Origin: Cryptomeria japonica
Taxonomy: Eukaryota; Streptophyta; Pinopsida; Cupressales; Cupressaceae
Length of the DNA: 64,000 nucleotides
Assembly (NCBI RefSeq): GCF_030272615.1
Contig: NC_081413.1
Coordinates: 335,890,302-335,954,301 of the forward strand
Direction of reading: 5' to 3'
Position 1 is the stretch's first letter. Every line of letters starts with the position of its first letter. The translations under genes and the position numbers were made by a program. The notes beneath the pieces are model-generated. The model saw only the letters and a program-made list of their open reading frames with translations. It was not told the DNA's origin and ran no database searches. Positions 1-10,304 of this stretch are shown one piece after another.

Positions 1-836
1 TGCTCTTGAGATGGAAGGGGGTCATCTTGGAAGAAATGGAAAGGTATAATGGGATCATCATGGGATTCTAGTGAGATAGGATCTTTTTCAACCATTGGAT
101 GGGATGGCCCTTGAGATAGCCCTTGAGGATCAACATGAAAAATTTCATCATAAGGTTCATTATTTAAGGAATATGATATGGAATGTTGTTGAGAAGTCTT
201 AGAAGATAGCAGCATCATGGAAGAGATGTAGGCTACATGTGAGCCATTGCTAGACACAGGTTCATAATTTTGATCATGCTTGGAAATAGTTCCTTCTTTT
301 TCTTTAGGTGAGTCATTAGGATCTTCAATTTCAATGAAATCATTATGAATGAGATCTTGAATCTTATGTTTTAATTCCATATACATTGAAGTCTTATATT
401 TGTTATGCCTATGGTATGCACAATATTTACTCAAAACTTCACATCCCCATGTGGTATTTTTAGGCAATATGATAAGATTATGCTCAAGAATCTCTTTCAA
501 AGTCGACTCAATAGATTTCCCCAAAGGTGTAAACTGTCTATCTGGGGGATATATGTTTTTTTGTCTTGGTGAAGGTGTCTTGTGATCTTGTATGAGATTT
601 GACTTTTGATTTTCAATTACTTTTTGTTCCAACTTATGTAATTGTTTTAGCATTTCTTGAATTTTAGTGTTCTTAATATCATAAATTTTTATCTCAAGGG
701 GGGTCATTGAATCTTTTTGTTGGGCTTGAATGTCATCTACCTTTCTCTTGAGATCTTGAATTTGTTGGGCCAAGTTAGCCATGGGCTTCTTACTTTTGTC
801 GGAATTTTTAGAAGAGCTTCTAGTTTGAGTAGGCAT
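1..836 (-). CDS. Gag-like protein of a Gypsy element, partial at window edge
   Basis: The frame is open from an ATG at 836 down to base 1, about 278 codons with no stop; the 3' end lies outside the window. The N-terminal 80 residues are charged and glutamine-rich (coiled-coil-like, around LAQQIQDLKRKVDDIQAQQ). Around residues 155-190 comes a decayed C-x2-H...C module (YCAYHRHNKYKTSMYMELK) followed by HKIQDLIHNDFIEI. In intact plant Tat/Athila Gypsy proteins the equivalent is a zinc-binding C-x2-H-x4-GH-x4-C-LK..I..LI segment between gag and protease. Two expected zinc ligands look replaced (GH by KY, C by Y). No capsid segment (KYKGKGD..WFSNWP type) is visible, so this may be a shortened gag of a non-autonomous element. 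PBS and LTR lie upstream at 2971-4134 on the same strand. Family assignment is fairly sure; function is inferred. Confidence 0.6.
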   Translation of the reverse strand, partial: MPTQTRSSSKNSDKSKKPMANLAQQIQDLKRKVDDIQAQQKDSMTPLEIKIYDIKNTKIQEMLKQLHKLEQKVIENQKSNLIQDHKTPSPRQKNIYPPDRQFTPLGKSIESTLKEILEHNLIILPKNTTWGCEVLSKYCAYHRHNKYKTSMYMELKHKIQDLIHNDFIEIEDPNDSPKEKEGTISKHDQNYEPVSSNGSHVAYISSMMLLSSKTSQQHSISYSLNNEPYDEIFHVDPQGLSQGPSHPMVEKDPISLESHDDPIIPFHFFQDDPLPSQE

Positions 837-917
837 TTTTATTGACTGATGTGACCTAAAGTTGTTTGTGATGCAGAAGTCAAGATCAAATTTAGAGCTA
901 GTTGTTTAGTTAACGTA

Positions 918-1063
918 TTGATTGAGAGAAGCAACTAAGATTTAGTCTGGTTTCAGGAAAGATCTATCCTGTATAAGATATTTATCTAAGTTGATTCAAG
1001 AGAAGTGACTAAGACTCGGTCTAGTTTTAGGAACAATCTATCCTATATAAGATGTTATCTAAG
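918..1063. repeat. Two-copy 73-bp tandem repeat
   Basis: Copy 1 (918-990) and copy 2 (991-1063) both begin TTGATT, share ATCTATCCT and end TTATCTAAG. They have diverged by roughly a fifth of positions. Confidence 0.8.
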
Positions 1064-1237
1064 TGACTTAAGTTTGATAAGTAGTTGATTGAACTAGCTG
1101 AAAGATGATCAACAAAATCATGCAACACAAATGGTAGAGGTACACTATTTTGATCTGCTCAGGATGATGATAACTAGTTTTATGCTCGTAGACTATTTTA
1201 GGCAAGTTTGACTATTGTGGACTGACAAAATCATAGA

Positions 1238-2908
1238 TTCGTATGATAGATTTTATAGGACCAGACAACAATTCGCTAGCTTCAGGATGATGACAATAGT
1301 GTTTCATACAAGTTGCTTCCTAGTACCGTACGACAAATGGGTATGTCTGAAATGACAAATATATCAATGCAATGTTTTATCATATGACATAGGATGCAGG
1401 ATCAAACGATAGTTCCCTAAACAAGACGATAGATAATCGGGTCTTGTACGACACAGAATGTAGGCTCAAACGAGAGACTATTAGGATTGATGGAATAACG
1501 TACGACACAGAATATGAAACAGGATGATGAATCAGAAGACTCGTACGACTGTTTACTGGAAAGACACAAAATTTTGAGTTTTCAATGACTAAGTATGGCT
1601 AGTTTTGAGATGGACTAAGTTTTTGACAGCTAAAATAGATTAGTTTGTGACACAGACAGAGTTTTGACTAGGATAGACTAGTTTTGGACAGGGTTTCAAC
1701 TAGGATAGACCTAATTTTGACACGGACAGAGTTTTGACTAGGATAGACTAATTTTGACACGGACAGAGTTTTTGATCACTGAGTTGTTTCTTGTTTTCTC
1801 CAGTTTTGGTATTCTAGTTTTAGTTTTAGGGATGAAAACACAGAAAACACGTAATATGAATAATAACTCCAATCGTAGCATGCAAACCCTATGGAAATTG
1901 GTGAGAGAAGAAAACCTTTGCTTGTAGACTCAGGTACACACCCAACAGCTAATCAGAATACAGCCGCTAAGTCTCACGCAATGGATTCTCAATGTCGTAT
2001 TAGCTTAGTCCAAATGCTAATGGGAGCACAAAATGACAAGTATCTTGGGAGAGTTACTATCTCTCTTGCACAAATATTATCCCCCTTTCAAAGGTGAACC
2101 AGGTAGCTTCTAATTTTAACTGGAACTAGTAAGGGATTTGTTTGGCGCATCGAGGTATAAACTCAATTAAGAGTTCTCCCAGCCTTGAAAACCAAGGTTT
2201 AATATACTCAAGGGTATATAGGAGAGATATTCTCGAGCACTGTCGTTGACTTGATTTTCATCAAATTATGTTTATTTTATAGTGGGTTGGAGTACTTGGC
2301 ATTTATTCATTCCCACTTGGGTCGTTCCTCTCTCACTGGTCGTAATGGCTATAGAGTTATTAGCTCCTCGGGAGGGTAGGCCCGCTAAAGATATACAAAT
2401 CTCAAACTTAAAGAAAATGCCTCAAGGGTCTGGATTTCTGATTGTTTATACAGATAAGAGCATACTCTCCTACCTCTCAGAATTTTCTTAAAACACAAAA
2501 TACAAATTTGTTCTTTAACCAGATAGCAAGTTAGGTGCCTTAAAAAAAATGAATTTAATGAATACACAATGTTTGCTCGAATCTCCTCAAGCAACCTGCA
2601 AAGACAACGAATCAGTAGTCATATTGTCTTTGTGTGACAAGCATAGTCTTCAATAAGCATTCTACAAAAACTGATTAGGCTATGAAAATTCTTCAGATAA
2701 ACAGATAACCAGCCAGGGTCAACGTCAGTGTAATCAAAATTGAACAAAAAACCTGAAGAATGAAACTTGTTTTTAACCCAAAAGAATACAGAATCGTACG
2801 ACAATTCTCACCTAGTCGTACGATAAATCATACCAAATCGTATGATACCTGCAATTTGTCATTCTGGCATATAGGAAATGTCGTACAATATTACGCAAAA
2901 ATTGTACG
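1238..2908. repeat. Dispersed TCGTACGA-like palindrome cluster
   Basis: The core CGTACGA or a one-base variant recurs near 1239, 1326, 1447, 1499, 1544, 2794, 2815, 2837, 2882 and 2901. Several copies extend to CGTACGACACAGAAT, so part of the cluster came from duplication of a longer unit. The two sub-clusters flank an 1100-bp stretch without the motif. Confidence 0.65.
1641..1773. repeat. Minisatellite of 33-38 bp units
   Basis: Almost four units share ACAGAGTTTTGACTAGGATA and TAATTTTGACACGG. Units run at 1641-1678, 1679-1711, 1712-1748 and a partial at 1749-1773. It lies inside the Gypsy leader. Confidence 0.75.
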
Positions 2909-2950
2909 GAAAAAATCTGAAAAATAAATAAATAAACAGTTAGTCTTGGA

Positions 2951-2975
2951 GGCCGAAAAAAAGTAGTCTTCGGCC
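2951..2975. other. Hairpin beside the primer-binding site
   Basis: GGCCGAA (2951-2957) and TTCGGCC (2969-2975) form a perfect 7-bp stem with an 11-base A-rich loop. The arm at 2969-2975 overlaps the end of the PBS. Such a fold could hide or present the PBS in the RNA; that role is inference. Confidence 0.6.
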
Positions 2976-2990
2976 CCACGTTGGGCGCAA
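2971..2990 (-). other. Primer-binding site of the left-edge Gypsy element
   Basis: On the minus strand it reads TTGCGCCCAACGTGGGGC, four bases after the presumed LTR end at 2995. It resembles the TGGCGCC(C)A..GTGGGGC primer sites of Tat/Athila-type Gypsy elements. I cannot name the tRNA with certainty. Confidence 0.6.
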
Positions 2991-2994
2991 GAGA

Positions 2995-4134
2995 TGTGTG
3001 AGTGAAAAAGTGAAATAAGTCTAATAGCTACAAGACACAACACTTCAATTAAGTCATTACATGTATGGTTAGACAGATATAAGCATGAATACGAAAACCA
3101 TAACAATTCGACTAATTGCCTTCTAAAAGATGCGAGTAAAAGATTGCTCTCAGATTAGTATAAGCAATACCAGTGACTAGACTACACCAAAATGAAGGAT
3201 TTAATCTATATGAGTATGAGATAAAGCTAAATGGATGCAAGATTGATGAAAGATTCAAGCAATCATGAATTCAAACAATCATAATTGAAATAAATATGCA
3301 AAAAGCTAAACTAAGATGCAAATAATCTCAAAAAGAAAGCACAATATATTCAAGGACTCCAAAGCGAAAAGTGTATAATAACAAATCTCCAGGGTGTTTT
3401 GAATGAGAGCTAAAGGCTGAATTTATAGAGAATCACAAGAGAGATCAAGAAAAAGCACAATTTAGGATTAATTGAAATAATTGAGAAATCAGATTCAGTT
3501 AACCTTGATATGGATTCCAATTATAGTTTAATTGAAATGCATTCAGATTATAAGTTCGAGTTGCATTAGAAATAAGAATTAATTGATTCTATGCATTTGT
3601 GATAAAAATAGGCAATTCTTTGATTTATTCAATAAAAGAGTCTTTTCAATGCAACTGAACTTCTCTTTCTCAAAAGCTTTGAGTTCCAATTTAGACAATG
3701 ATTAAATTCATTTAATTACTTTTATGATTTCAAGTTAATCTCAATTTAGAATAATATCTCAAGTTTGATTTCTCTCTCAATTCAATTCTTTTATTTTATT
3801 TTTAATTTAACTCTTGCTTTGCATATCAATTCCTCTTTTGTAATAAATTAATTCCTTTTTTATGATTAAATGGCAAATTTATTAATTAATTAAATATGCT
3901 AGGATATTTAATAAATTAAATAAGATAATTGATCAAAATGATTTTCTTGGAATGATTCAATTAATTAAATAAATATTTAATTAATATTGAGTTATTGATT
4001 TTCCATGTGACATTTGATGATTAAAGAATTAATTAATTTGCTCAAGATTGATTTAATTTCCTTTGGTTAGGACCTTGGTGATGTTGTCGAGATTAGGGGC
4101 CCATGGTTTAGGTGACCATTTTTAGGGTATTACA
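2995..4134 (-). mobile_element. 5' LTR of the left-edge Gypsy element
   Basis: In minus orientation it begins TGTAATACCC at 4134 and ends near 2995, just before the PBS, about 1140 bp. It is AT-rich and resembles the LTR at 51314-52383 in the CTAAAAATGGTC start block and in a shared U5 block around 3030-3240. The partner LTR is outside the window. The upper edge meets LINE sequence at 4135 directly, so it was inserted into the LINE or joined to it. Confidence 0.65.
3421..3428 (-). promoter_or_regulatory. TATA box of the Gypsy 5' LTR
   Basis: The minus strand reads CTATAAAT, about 710 bp into the LTR. The homologous position in the LTR at 51314-52383 reads CTATAAATAG. U3 would be 4134-3429; R/U5 would be the rest. 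Confidence 0.55.
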
Positions 4135-4555
4135 TATAAGTCCTTCCACTGGCCTAAATTCTAGTAGTCAGCCACAGTAGTACCAAATTTTTCCTTACAC
4201 TGATCCTGAAACTTACCCTAGTTAGGATTTTCACTAATGGGAGAGTCTAACAACCAAGTGTCTTCCCAGAATTTAATGAAATTACCCTTCCCCACCTTCT
4301 ATTTCACTCCTTTGACTATTATATCTCTAGTTCCAGTGACATTTTTCCAGATGTTGGAACTAATCAGAATATCTTCAGCCTTGAGAAAACTATGAAGGGT
4401 AGGGAGTTGTCTTTTATACTTGTTTTCCCATATCAATTTCCATTCTCCCTCAGTATTATAACCTCTCCATATCTACTTAGCCATGAGAAACTCGTTCATA
4501 TCTCTAATTCTTCTAAGACCAAGGTCTCCTTTCCTTATAGGTTTACACACCTTAT
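4135..4555 (-). pseudogene. LINE ORF2, C-terminal fragment, separated by the Copia insertion
   Basis: On the minus strand the frame starts GVCKPIRKGDLGLRRIRDMN and continues to KVGKGNFIKFWEDTWLLDSP, the conserved post-RT segment of plant L1-type LINE ORF2. Several in-frame TAG/TAA codons interrupt it. The first codons continue exactly from the LINE at 16032-18575, which ends ...IAWDK. When one TSD copy (ATAAG on the minus strand) is kept, the frame joins as AWDK-VCKP. The LINE 3' UTR and poly(A) are missing because sequence stops at the Gypsy LTR boundary (4134/4135). Confidence 0.88.
4551..4555. repeat. Target-site duplication of Copia C1, left copy
   Basis: CTTAT at 4551-4555 is repeated at 16032-16036, directly outside the TG and CA ends of the element. 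It lies inside LINE ORF2. Confidence 0.9.
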
Positions 4556-5429
4556 TGATAACTCAATCATGAACCACTAGTACCAAACCGGTACTAAAAG
4601 GGGGGGGTGAATCAGTACAAACACAAATATCAGTCATAAACCATTTTGACAGCAAATACTCCAAATGACTGACTAACAGGGATACCGGTTAATCAGAGTG
4701 CAACCGGCAACATCCAATACAGCTCAATCAGTCATGAACCAGTCACTCAATAAGCTTTCCTCTTAGCTCAATACTACAGTATCATTATATTCTCATGCAT
4801 AAACAAGTAAACTTATTCGTTAGATCTTCACAATAGTGAGTTCAATGTGTTTTATAGACAGGCATAAAACATAGAACCTTCATGTGCTTAACAGATAAAA
4901 CAAAGCATCAAAAGACAAAAGCATTTCACATGACACACATATTTTTCACGTGGAAACCCAACTGGGAAAAACCACGGTGGGGATGAATACCCACAAGCTT
5001 CTTTTTGAACTCTTTAGAAGTCCGCTCTATTAGGAGCCTTGTTTGGTTAAGGACATTGTTGGGACTGATTAAAATTGAGTCAAAGTTTGTAGGCCTATTT
5101 CAAAATTTTGCTCAGTATGTCAGAAAGGCACCCAAATAAGTCAGTTTGAATGCCTAGTTAGCAAGGGGGTAAAGTGAAGCCAGTTGATTTTCAGAGGGTA
5201 AGGCTCGGGATTCATGTCCCACACCTTTCATTTGGCCTATTCAGTGATGTGCAACTTTCAGAATTCAATTTGGATAAGTTTATGAGGTACCCATTTCGAG
5301 GGGCGAGCTGAAAGTGCATTCTAGGCACAAGTGCAAATTTTATTGAGTAGCCTACTTTGAGCGATTACATCTTTTTCCCTATTGATCGTCATGGAAAAAT
5401 TCAAAATGGATTAAATTGTATGCATAAAA

Positions 5430-5638
5430 GTGAGTTACCCTGCAAAATTTCAAGTCTTGACGAATCCGTTTGCTCCGTTTTCATAGCCAAATCCATTTGT
5501 AGTTTGTGATGTTTGCACAAGTGTAAAAATGTTCTGGTGAGCGTCATGTCAGAATGTTTATTCCGGGCTAATGTTGGTATAAATGGTGAGCTACGTTTCA
5601 AATTTCAAGGCTCTACCAATCCGTTTGATCGGTTTTCA
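5430..5638. repeat. Two diverged 54-bp modules
   Basis: 5430-5483 and 5586-5638 share GTGAG.TAC, AAATTTCAAG, AATCCGTTTG and CGGTTTTCA-like blocks, at a spacing of 156 bp. Weaker echoes (CCGTTTG, GTGAGC) occur at 5710 and 5950. This suggests an old tandem array in U3. Confidence 0.55.
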
Positions 5639-6709
5639 AAAGAGCTCATTTTGCCATCAAATTCAGTTATCCGCACTCCCAGTGTTAGATCAGTTAATGT
5701 AGCCATTTTGGTGAGCGCGCCGTTTGCATCCTGTCAATCTGGTGATCAAACTGAGAATTCAAAGATTTAATATGTACTTAAAGGTACCTATGTTCCGAAT
5801 TTGAGGGCCTACGGAGGTCGTTTGGTATTTTTAAGAAAGGCATCATGTGTTGCCAGAACATTGACTTCATCAGGTCCGCAGTGTCGACAAAGCCAGTTGG
5901 CCGTTTTCGGAAATTAATATCTATTCGCTCAGGACTCATCTTGAGAAACCGTTTGGTAGATGTCATCCTTGTATATCAAAGTACATGCCTGTCAGATGGC
6001 GAGCTCCGGAAAGGTGTTTTGACAGGTTTGAAAATTACGTCTTCGCGATTAAATGCGAAAATTGTGGCGTAATTGCTTGAAGGTTGTAAAATGCGGATTA
6101 ATGATCCGAAAACGATGCCGATCGTTTCCAGAGGTATGTTTGAGGTCAGTGAAGCATTCCAGAGGCCATTTGCTTGAAAACGAAATTTTTTTTTTAGTCG
6201 GACTCACTTTGGGGCCCGACTTGGCTCATGCCTGCGCATTAATTTTGTGCCAGAATGGTTTTCATTTCATGGAATTTCAACTTCTAGACATAATCGAGGA
6301 AGTGATTAATGATATTGGCTTATTCAATGTTGAATGTTCAACAGTAGCATATCAGAGGTTCCGAGATAAAAGAAAAGAAACTTATGCAATGGCTGGCAAG
6401 AGCCAAATTCCACAACTTTGCCAATGTCTTCCCCAGCTGTAGCAAATTAAAAGGATTTAGAAACAGTTTGCAAATGCAATTAGCAAATACATTCTTCAGT
6501 AATGCATTTGGCAAGTGTGTTTCCAATGCCGTGACTTTTCCTGACATCTTCCCTATGCATGGTATGTAAAGTGTGGAGCTAATCCTCTCCTTTGCAAGAA
6601 TGGTGGAGGAGAAGCAGTATGAATTCTTTTTATACAATTGCAATGATGGCAGGTAACATGATGGAAGGGGATGATATCAGAAGTCATATAACATTCAGCA
6701 TTCAAAAAA

Positions 6710-6817
6710 AAACTCCAAATTAATGCAAGATGAGAGGAGAAAATTAGTGCTGATGGTGTTGATTAAACTCCAAATTAATGCAAGATGAGAGGAGGAAATT
6801 AGTGCTGATGGAGTTGA
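6710..6817. repeat. 55-bp tandem duplication
   Basis: Copies at 6710-6764 and 6765-6817 both read AAACTCCAAATTAATGCAAG, then GATGAGAGGAG and AATTAGTGCTGATGG. Only a few differences separate them. Confidence 0.85.
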
Positions 6818-7570
6818 AAACCAACAGCAAATTGTAACTGTTGCAATTCACCCTCACCCCACGTGATGCTCAGGCAGCATTTTTTTTAAGAAAAAAACTT
6901 CAAAGCTTTTACAATGGAGCTGCAATTGGCAACTCCTCTGTGTGGTATGATTAAGATAAGAGGCCAGTTGAAATGTTTATGCAGAAATGAACCTTCAGCA
7001 AAATGCTATGTGACAGGTGTTAACTTTGTGCCTCCTCCCTGCTGTGCATCGATGTCATCTTCCCTTTCATGTGGATTGGTGTTTGGAAAAGGCATTTAAA
7101 ACCCTTCAGAAAATATGGAATAGCAGCAGTGAATCGTGTTCGAACAAATCAAAGTCTCAAACCAAAATCGCCATTAAAACTCTCAAGAAAAAAGCTCCAA
7201 AGTGCAGCTACAGGCATAACGTTTTGTCCCACATTGGCTGGGCAAGAGCAATTTTTGGTATTTATATGCAAAAACGCACTATACTATAATGTCTAAGCCA
7301 TAAAGGCTTTTGACACAAGGTGCCCATGGGCGCCCTAGGCGGGCCCATGTGTGAGCACGCTTCTCGAGGCGATAGAGGAGTTGACTAGACGAAGACCAAG
7401 TGGACCCCACGCAGGCACGCTTCCCGAGGCAAACAGGGGAAATTTTGCAGACGAAGGTCGGGTTAACGAGCGAGCAAGTTCGAGAGAGATCAACGGTGCG
7501 CGCTATTTCGCGAAGGGAAGATGCACGTTGTTTAAACCCCGTGAAATAGCGAAAGTGAACGAGAGCCGTC

Positions 7571-7917
7571 CACGTGTCGTGATAGGTGGCAGTCCAACAG
7601 GCGGGTCCCGGTGAGGTGGCACCCAGTTGGCGCACAGGTGGTAGTCCAGTGGCGATGACGTGGCGGCCAAGTGGCAGTGACGAAGCAGATGACGTGGCGA
7701 TGATGAGGTGTCATCCCAGGTGGCGTCCGGTCAACCCCATCGACCAATCAGAGGCTGCCAGGTGGTAAGGCGTCAAAGCACAAATGGAGTCAAAAAATCA
7801 AATTTAAAATGATTAAATAATATAGTTCAAACTATATTGAAATTCGAAATATTTAAATGATGGATCCATGATGAGAATTAATTCGCCCAGGGTCCAATTT
7901 TTGGCCAAAGTATAAAG
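7571..7917 (+). promoter_or_regulatory. U3 promoter with G-box/ABRE cluster, CCAAT box and TATA
   Basis: Inside a GC-rich island (about 7310-7770) lie CACGTGTC (7571-7578) and two TGACGTGGC sites (7656-7664, 7690-7698), then GACCAATCAG (CCAAT at 7744-7748) and TATAAAG (7911-7917). ACGTGKC is the ABRE/G-box core bound by plant bZIP factors and TGACG is the as-1 half-site. Motifs and order are visible; stress-responsive expression is inferred. Confidence 0.55.
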
Positions 7918-10061
7918 TGTTATATGTTTTCAGAAAGCTCTCGGAGTGAGGAATCCGATTATGAAGTTAATTTTGAAAAATGTGAGATATTTTAGAAGCA
8001 GTTTCCACGGGAACAGAATTCAGTTAGAGAGGAGACACTTGGCAATTCAGTTGCAGATGTGATTTTCTTCTCTCCTCTTTTTATTCCGAATTCTTCTAAG
8101 TTGTAGGGGTTCCAGAAATTTGGAAAATGCTCCAGATTTGATGGCTTCCACTTTCTGAATGTCAGGATCCAAATTTGTAAATGCTTTTGGTTTGTTTTAG
8201 GGTACAGAGGATTGCAATGCATTGTTGTAAATGTGATCTTAGTTGCAGGTCTTGCTTGTGTCAGGCATGAGTAACTTCCCATGATATTGTCTCTGTGTAT
8301 GCATTTAATTGTTATGAATTGAATCCTCAAGGAGGCTTATAATTTGTCATCTCAAGGAGATTGTATGATTGTTTGTAGGCATTCTTCAATGAAGAGTTTA
8401 AATTCTATAATCAGTCATAAACAATGGAATGTGTCCCAGATCTGATAATTTTATGAATGGATTGAGTAATGCATTAGTACAAGGTATTAGTGCAGGGAAA
8501 TGTTGTAAGGAAAAACAACTTGCATCTATGATTTATATTTGTAGTTCTGTGTGTGACTCTGCTGCCCAATGAACAAGGCACTGGTCTTTGACAGATTTGG
8601 GAATGGTCTCAGAACAACAATTTAAAAGATAAATCTATTTCCCTTTATGTTTAGGGGTGTGTTCTTCTTATTCCAAGCTCTGTTTTCATTTATGATTTAT
8701 ACAGATCTAGCCAATCTGTAATGTGTTCCTAATTCGGTGAGCTTGTGGAATGGTTTGTCTGCTCATTGTTGATGCAGTCTTATGTTTGTGATTGTTGTAT
8801 TCAATGCATCAAAAGGGTGTCCCCCCCTAGGTCTAGCAGAACCTGAAGTGCAGGAGGATCATTAGGATCCTATGTTATGTTGTCCAAGCCCTGAGGTGTT
8901 TCATTGATTGAGATTGGCTATCTCATAGATAGACTTGTAGGTATACTTGGGTTATCACTTTTGGTGAACAACAGACATTACAATAGGTTTTGGTAGGAAC
9001 CGATCCTGTTAAGGATCACCCAGTTAAGGGTTAAACCTGGTAGGGTCACCTTGTTAGAGGATTTCAAGAACTCAATAGCTGAAAGGATCTCTTGAGCTCT
9101 CTAGCTTCTCAGAAAATCATTAGCCTCGAGTTACCCGGTTAAGGGATTTGAAACAAGTCGGATAAGACCACCCAATTTAAGGGATTTTGAATCAAGCCAG
9201 TTAAGGCTACCCTGTTAGGGGATTTTACAACTGTTGAAGTGGTTAGAGATCAACAAGTATTACAATGATCTGTTAACAGCACTCAATGCTAATGCAGATC
9301 CATTTTGGCTCCTCTTCACCTTCTGCACATTCACTTAGCAGATGTCTCTTCTCTCCTCTGGTCTAGCAAGAATCACGTATCACTTCCCTTGGATACACAC
9401 TCACAACTTTTGCCAACAACATCAAAAAGAAACCCAACATTGACCTTATAGGAAACATATAGGTCGGTAACAAAAACCCTAAACCCTAAACCTGTTAGGT
9501 TAAGCAATTCAAATGGTTTGATCCTGACCGTTGAATCATACTGCATTAAATGCAACAATCTTGAATTGATCTCAAGACATTCTCCATCATCCATTATCCA
9601 CCATTTTCATGGCGGTTGATAACCCATCACGCGTTATCACCGTTTGACAGACTTCGCACATTCCTGAGGTAGATAGGAATAGTCATCTTCATGCAAGATC
9701 CTTCATGCACACAGAGTTTACATGGCAACACGATCTATCCTCCATCATACTGCTAACTCATCGCACAAAGATCACCGATTGAGTCACATAGACTTGAAGT
9801 ACTCCACCAAAAACCCCGAAGTGGAAGCTACCTACCAACCAGTAGTCATACAATGCTTCCATGTGCCGGTTCCCATAACTACATGCCGGTTCACCTTGAA
9901 CAAATATGCCACTTCACTTTGGCATATAAACCAATTCATACATATGTTGGTTCCTCTCTCTTCACTTAACACATGTGCCAGTTCACACTATGTCCCATAT
10001 TGACATTAATGACAACATACAATATCATTATGTCTTCATGCCGGTTCACATAATGCCAACA

Positions 10062-10075
10062 ATCTCCCCCTTTGG
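10062..10075 (-). other. Polypurine tract of C1
   Basis: The minus strand reads CCAAAGGGGGAGAT, ending directly at the 3' LTR start (TGTTGGCATT, 10061). It primes plus-strand DNA synthesis in LTR elements. A 34-base block spanning it (10054-10087) is identical in element F (35887-35920). Confidence 0.9.
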
Positions 10076-10157
10076 CATTGATGGCAATATACAAAAGATA
10101 TCTTCTTTGCTTCACATCTTCTCCCCATTTTCTTTAGATATCTTTTCGCTTCACTCC

Positions 10158-10236
10158 TTCTCCCCCTTTGACAACAATGCCAAAGTGGAGGTACAATCAT
10201 CACTGTTTCATCATGCTACTCCCCCTGAGGAGTAGC
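10158..10236 (-). other. Second purine tract and hairpin in the C1 3' UTR
   Basis: A near-copy of the PPT region (CTCCCCCTTTGACAACAATG, plus strand) lies at 10160-10179. A third tract, CTCCCCCTGAG, follows at 10219-10229. The third sits in a perfect hairpin: GCTACTCC (10215-10222), six-base loop, GGAGTAGC (10229-10236). Element F has the same set of three tracts. Use as extra plus-strand primer sites is inference. Confidence 0.6.
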
Positions 10237-10304
10237 ATCCTTAAACACACCAATCAACCAAAGATTTGTCTTTCCAATACCTGACTGATGTGGAACAATC
10301 ACTT

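Larger units (their letters stand above)
837..2970 (-). other. Untranslated leader of the left-edge Gypsy element
   Basis: About 2.1 kb between the PBS (2971-2990) and the gag-like ATG (836). No long frame is present. It holds two short tandem-repeat blocks (918-1063 and 1641-1773) and a scatter of TCGTACGA-like sites. Long repeat-bearing leaders are known in Tat/Ogre-type Gypsy elements; that this is one is inferred from its position between PBS and gag. Confidence 0.5.
5057..8973 (+). mobile_element. 3.9-kb solo LTR inserted in the C1 LTR
   Basis: Starts TGTTGGGACTGATT, ends GGTGAACAACA, and is flanked by GACAT on both sides (5052-5056 and 8974-8978). No internal copy of its ends, no PBS, PPT or polymerase frame is visible, so I read it as a solo LTR of an unidentified family with a very long LTR. 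Orientation is taken from the CCAAT box and TATA (7744, 7911) on the plus strand. U3 would be about 2.85 kb and R/U5 about 1.05 kb. Short frames of up to 129 codons exist but none resembles a known protein. A non-coding LARD-like unit is the main alternative. Confidence 0.75.
4556..10061 (-). mobile_element. 3' LTR of C1, interrupted
   Basis: The LTR occupies 4556-5056 and 8979-10061 (1584 bp in sum). Between them lie the solo LTR at 5057-8973 and its second TSD copy. The two halves align end to end with the uninterrupted 5' LTR at 14448-16031. It contains the G-run before TGAATCAG, the GGAAACCCAACTGGG block, the TATA at 9444-9452 and a telo-box at 9475-9492. Confidence 0.93.

Noticed and set aside
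1891-2097. 68-codon frame as a host gene
   Set aside because: Lies in the Gypsy leader, no similarity recognised, short.
5513-6442. Frames of 75-129 codons inside the 3.9-kb solo LTR
   Set aside because: No domain, low-complexity parts, overlapping frames on both strands, and position inside an LTR; chance frames in a region of higher GC.
7279-7768. Overlapping frames of 60-118 codons in the GC-rich island
   Set aside because: Open on both strands because GC-rich DNA has few stops; the repeated GTGGC words explain the composition.
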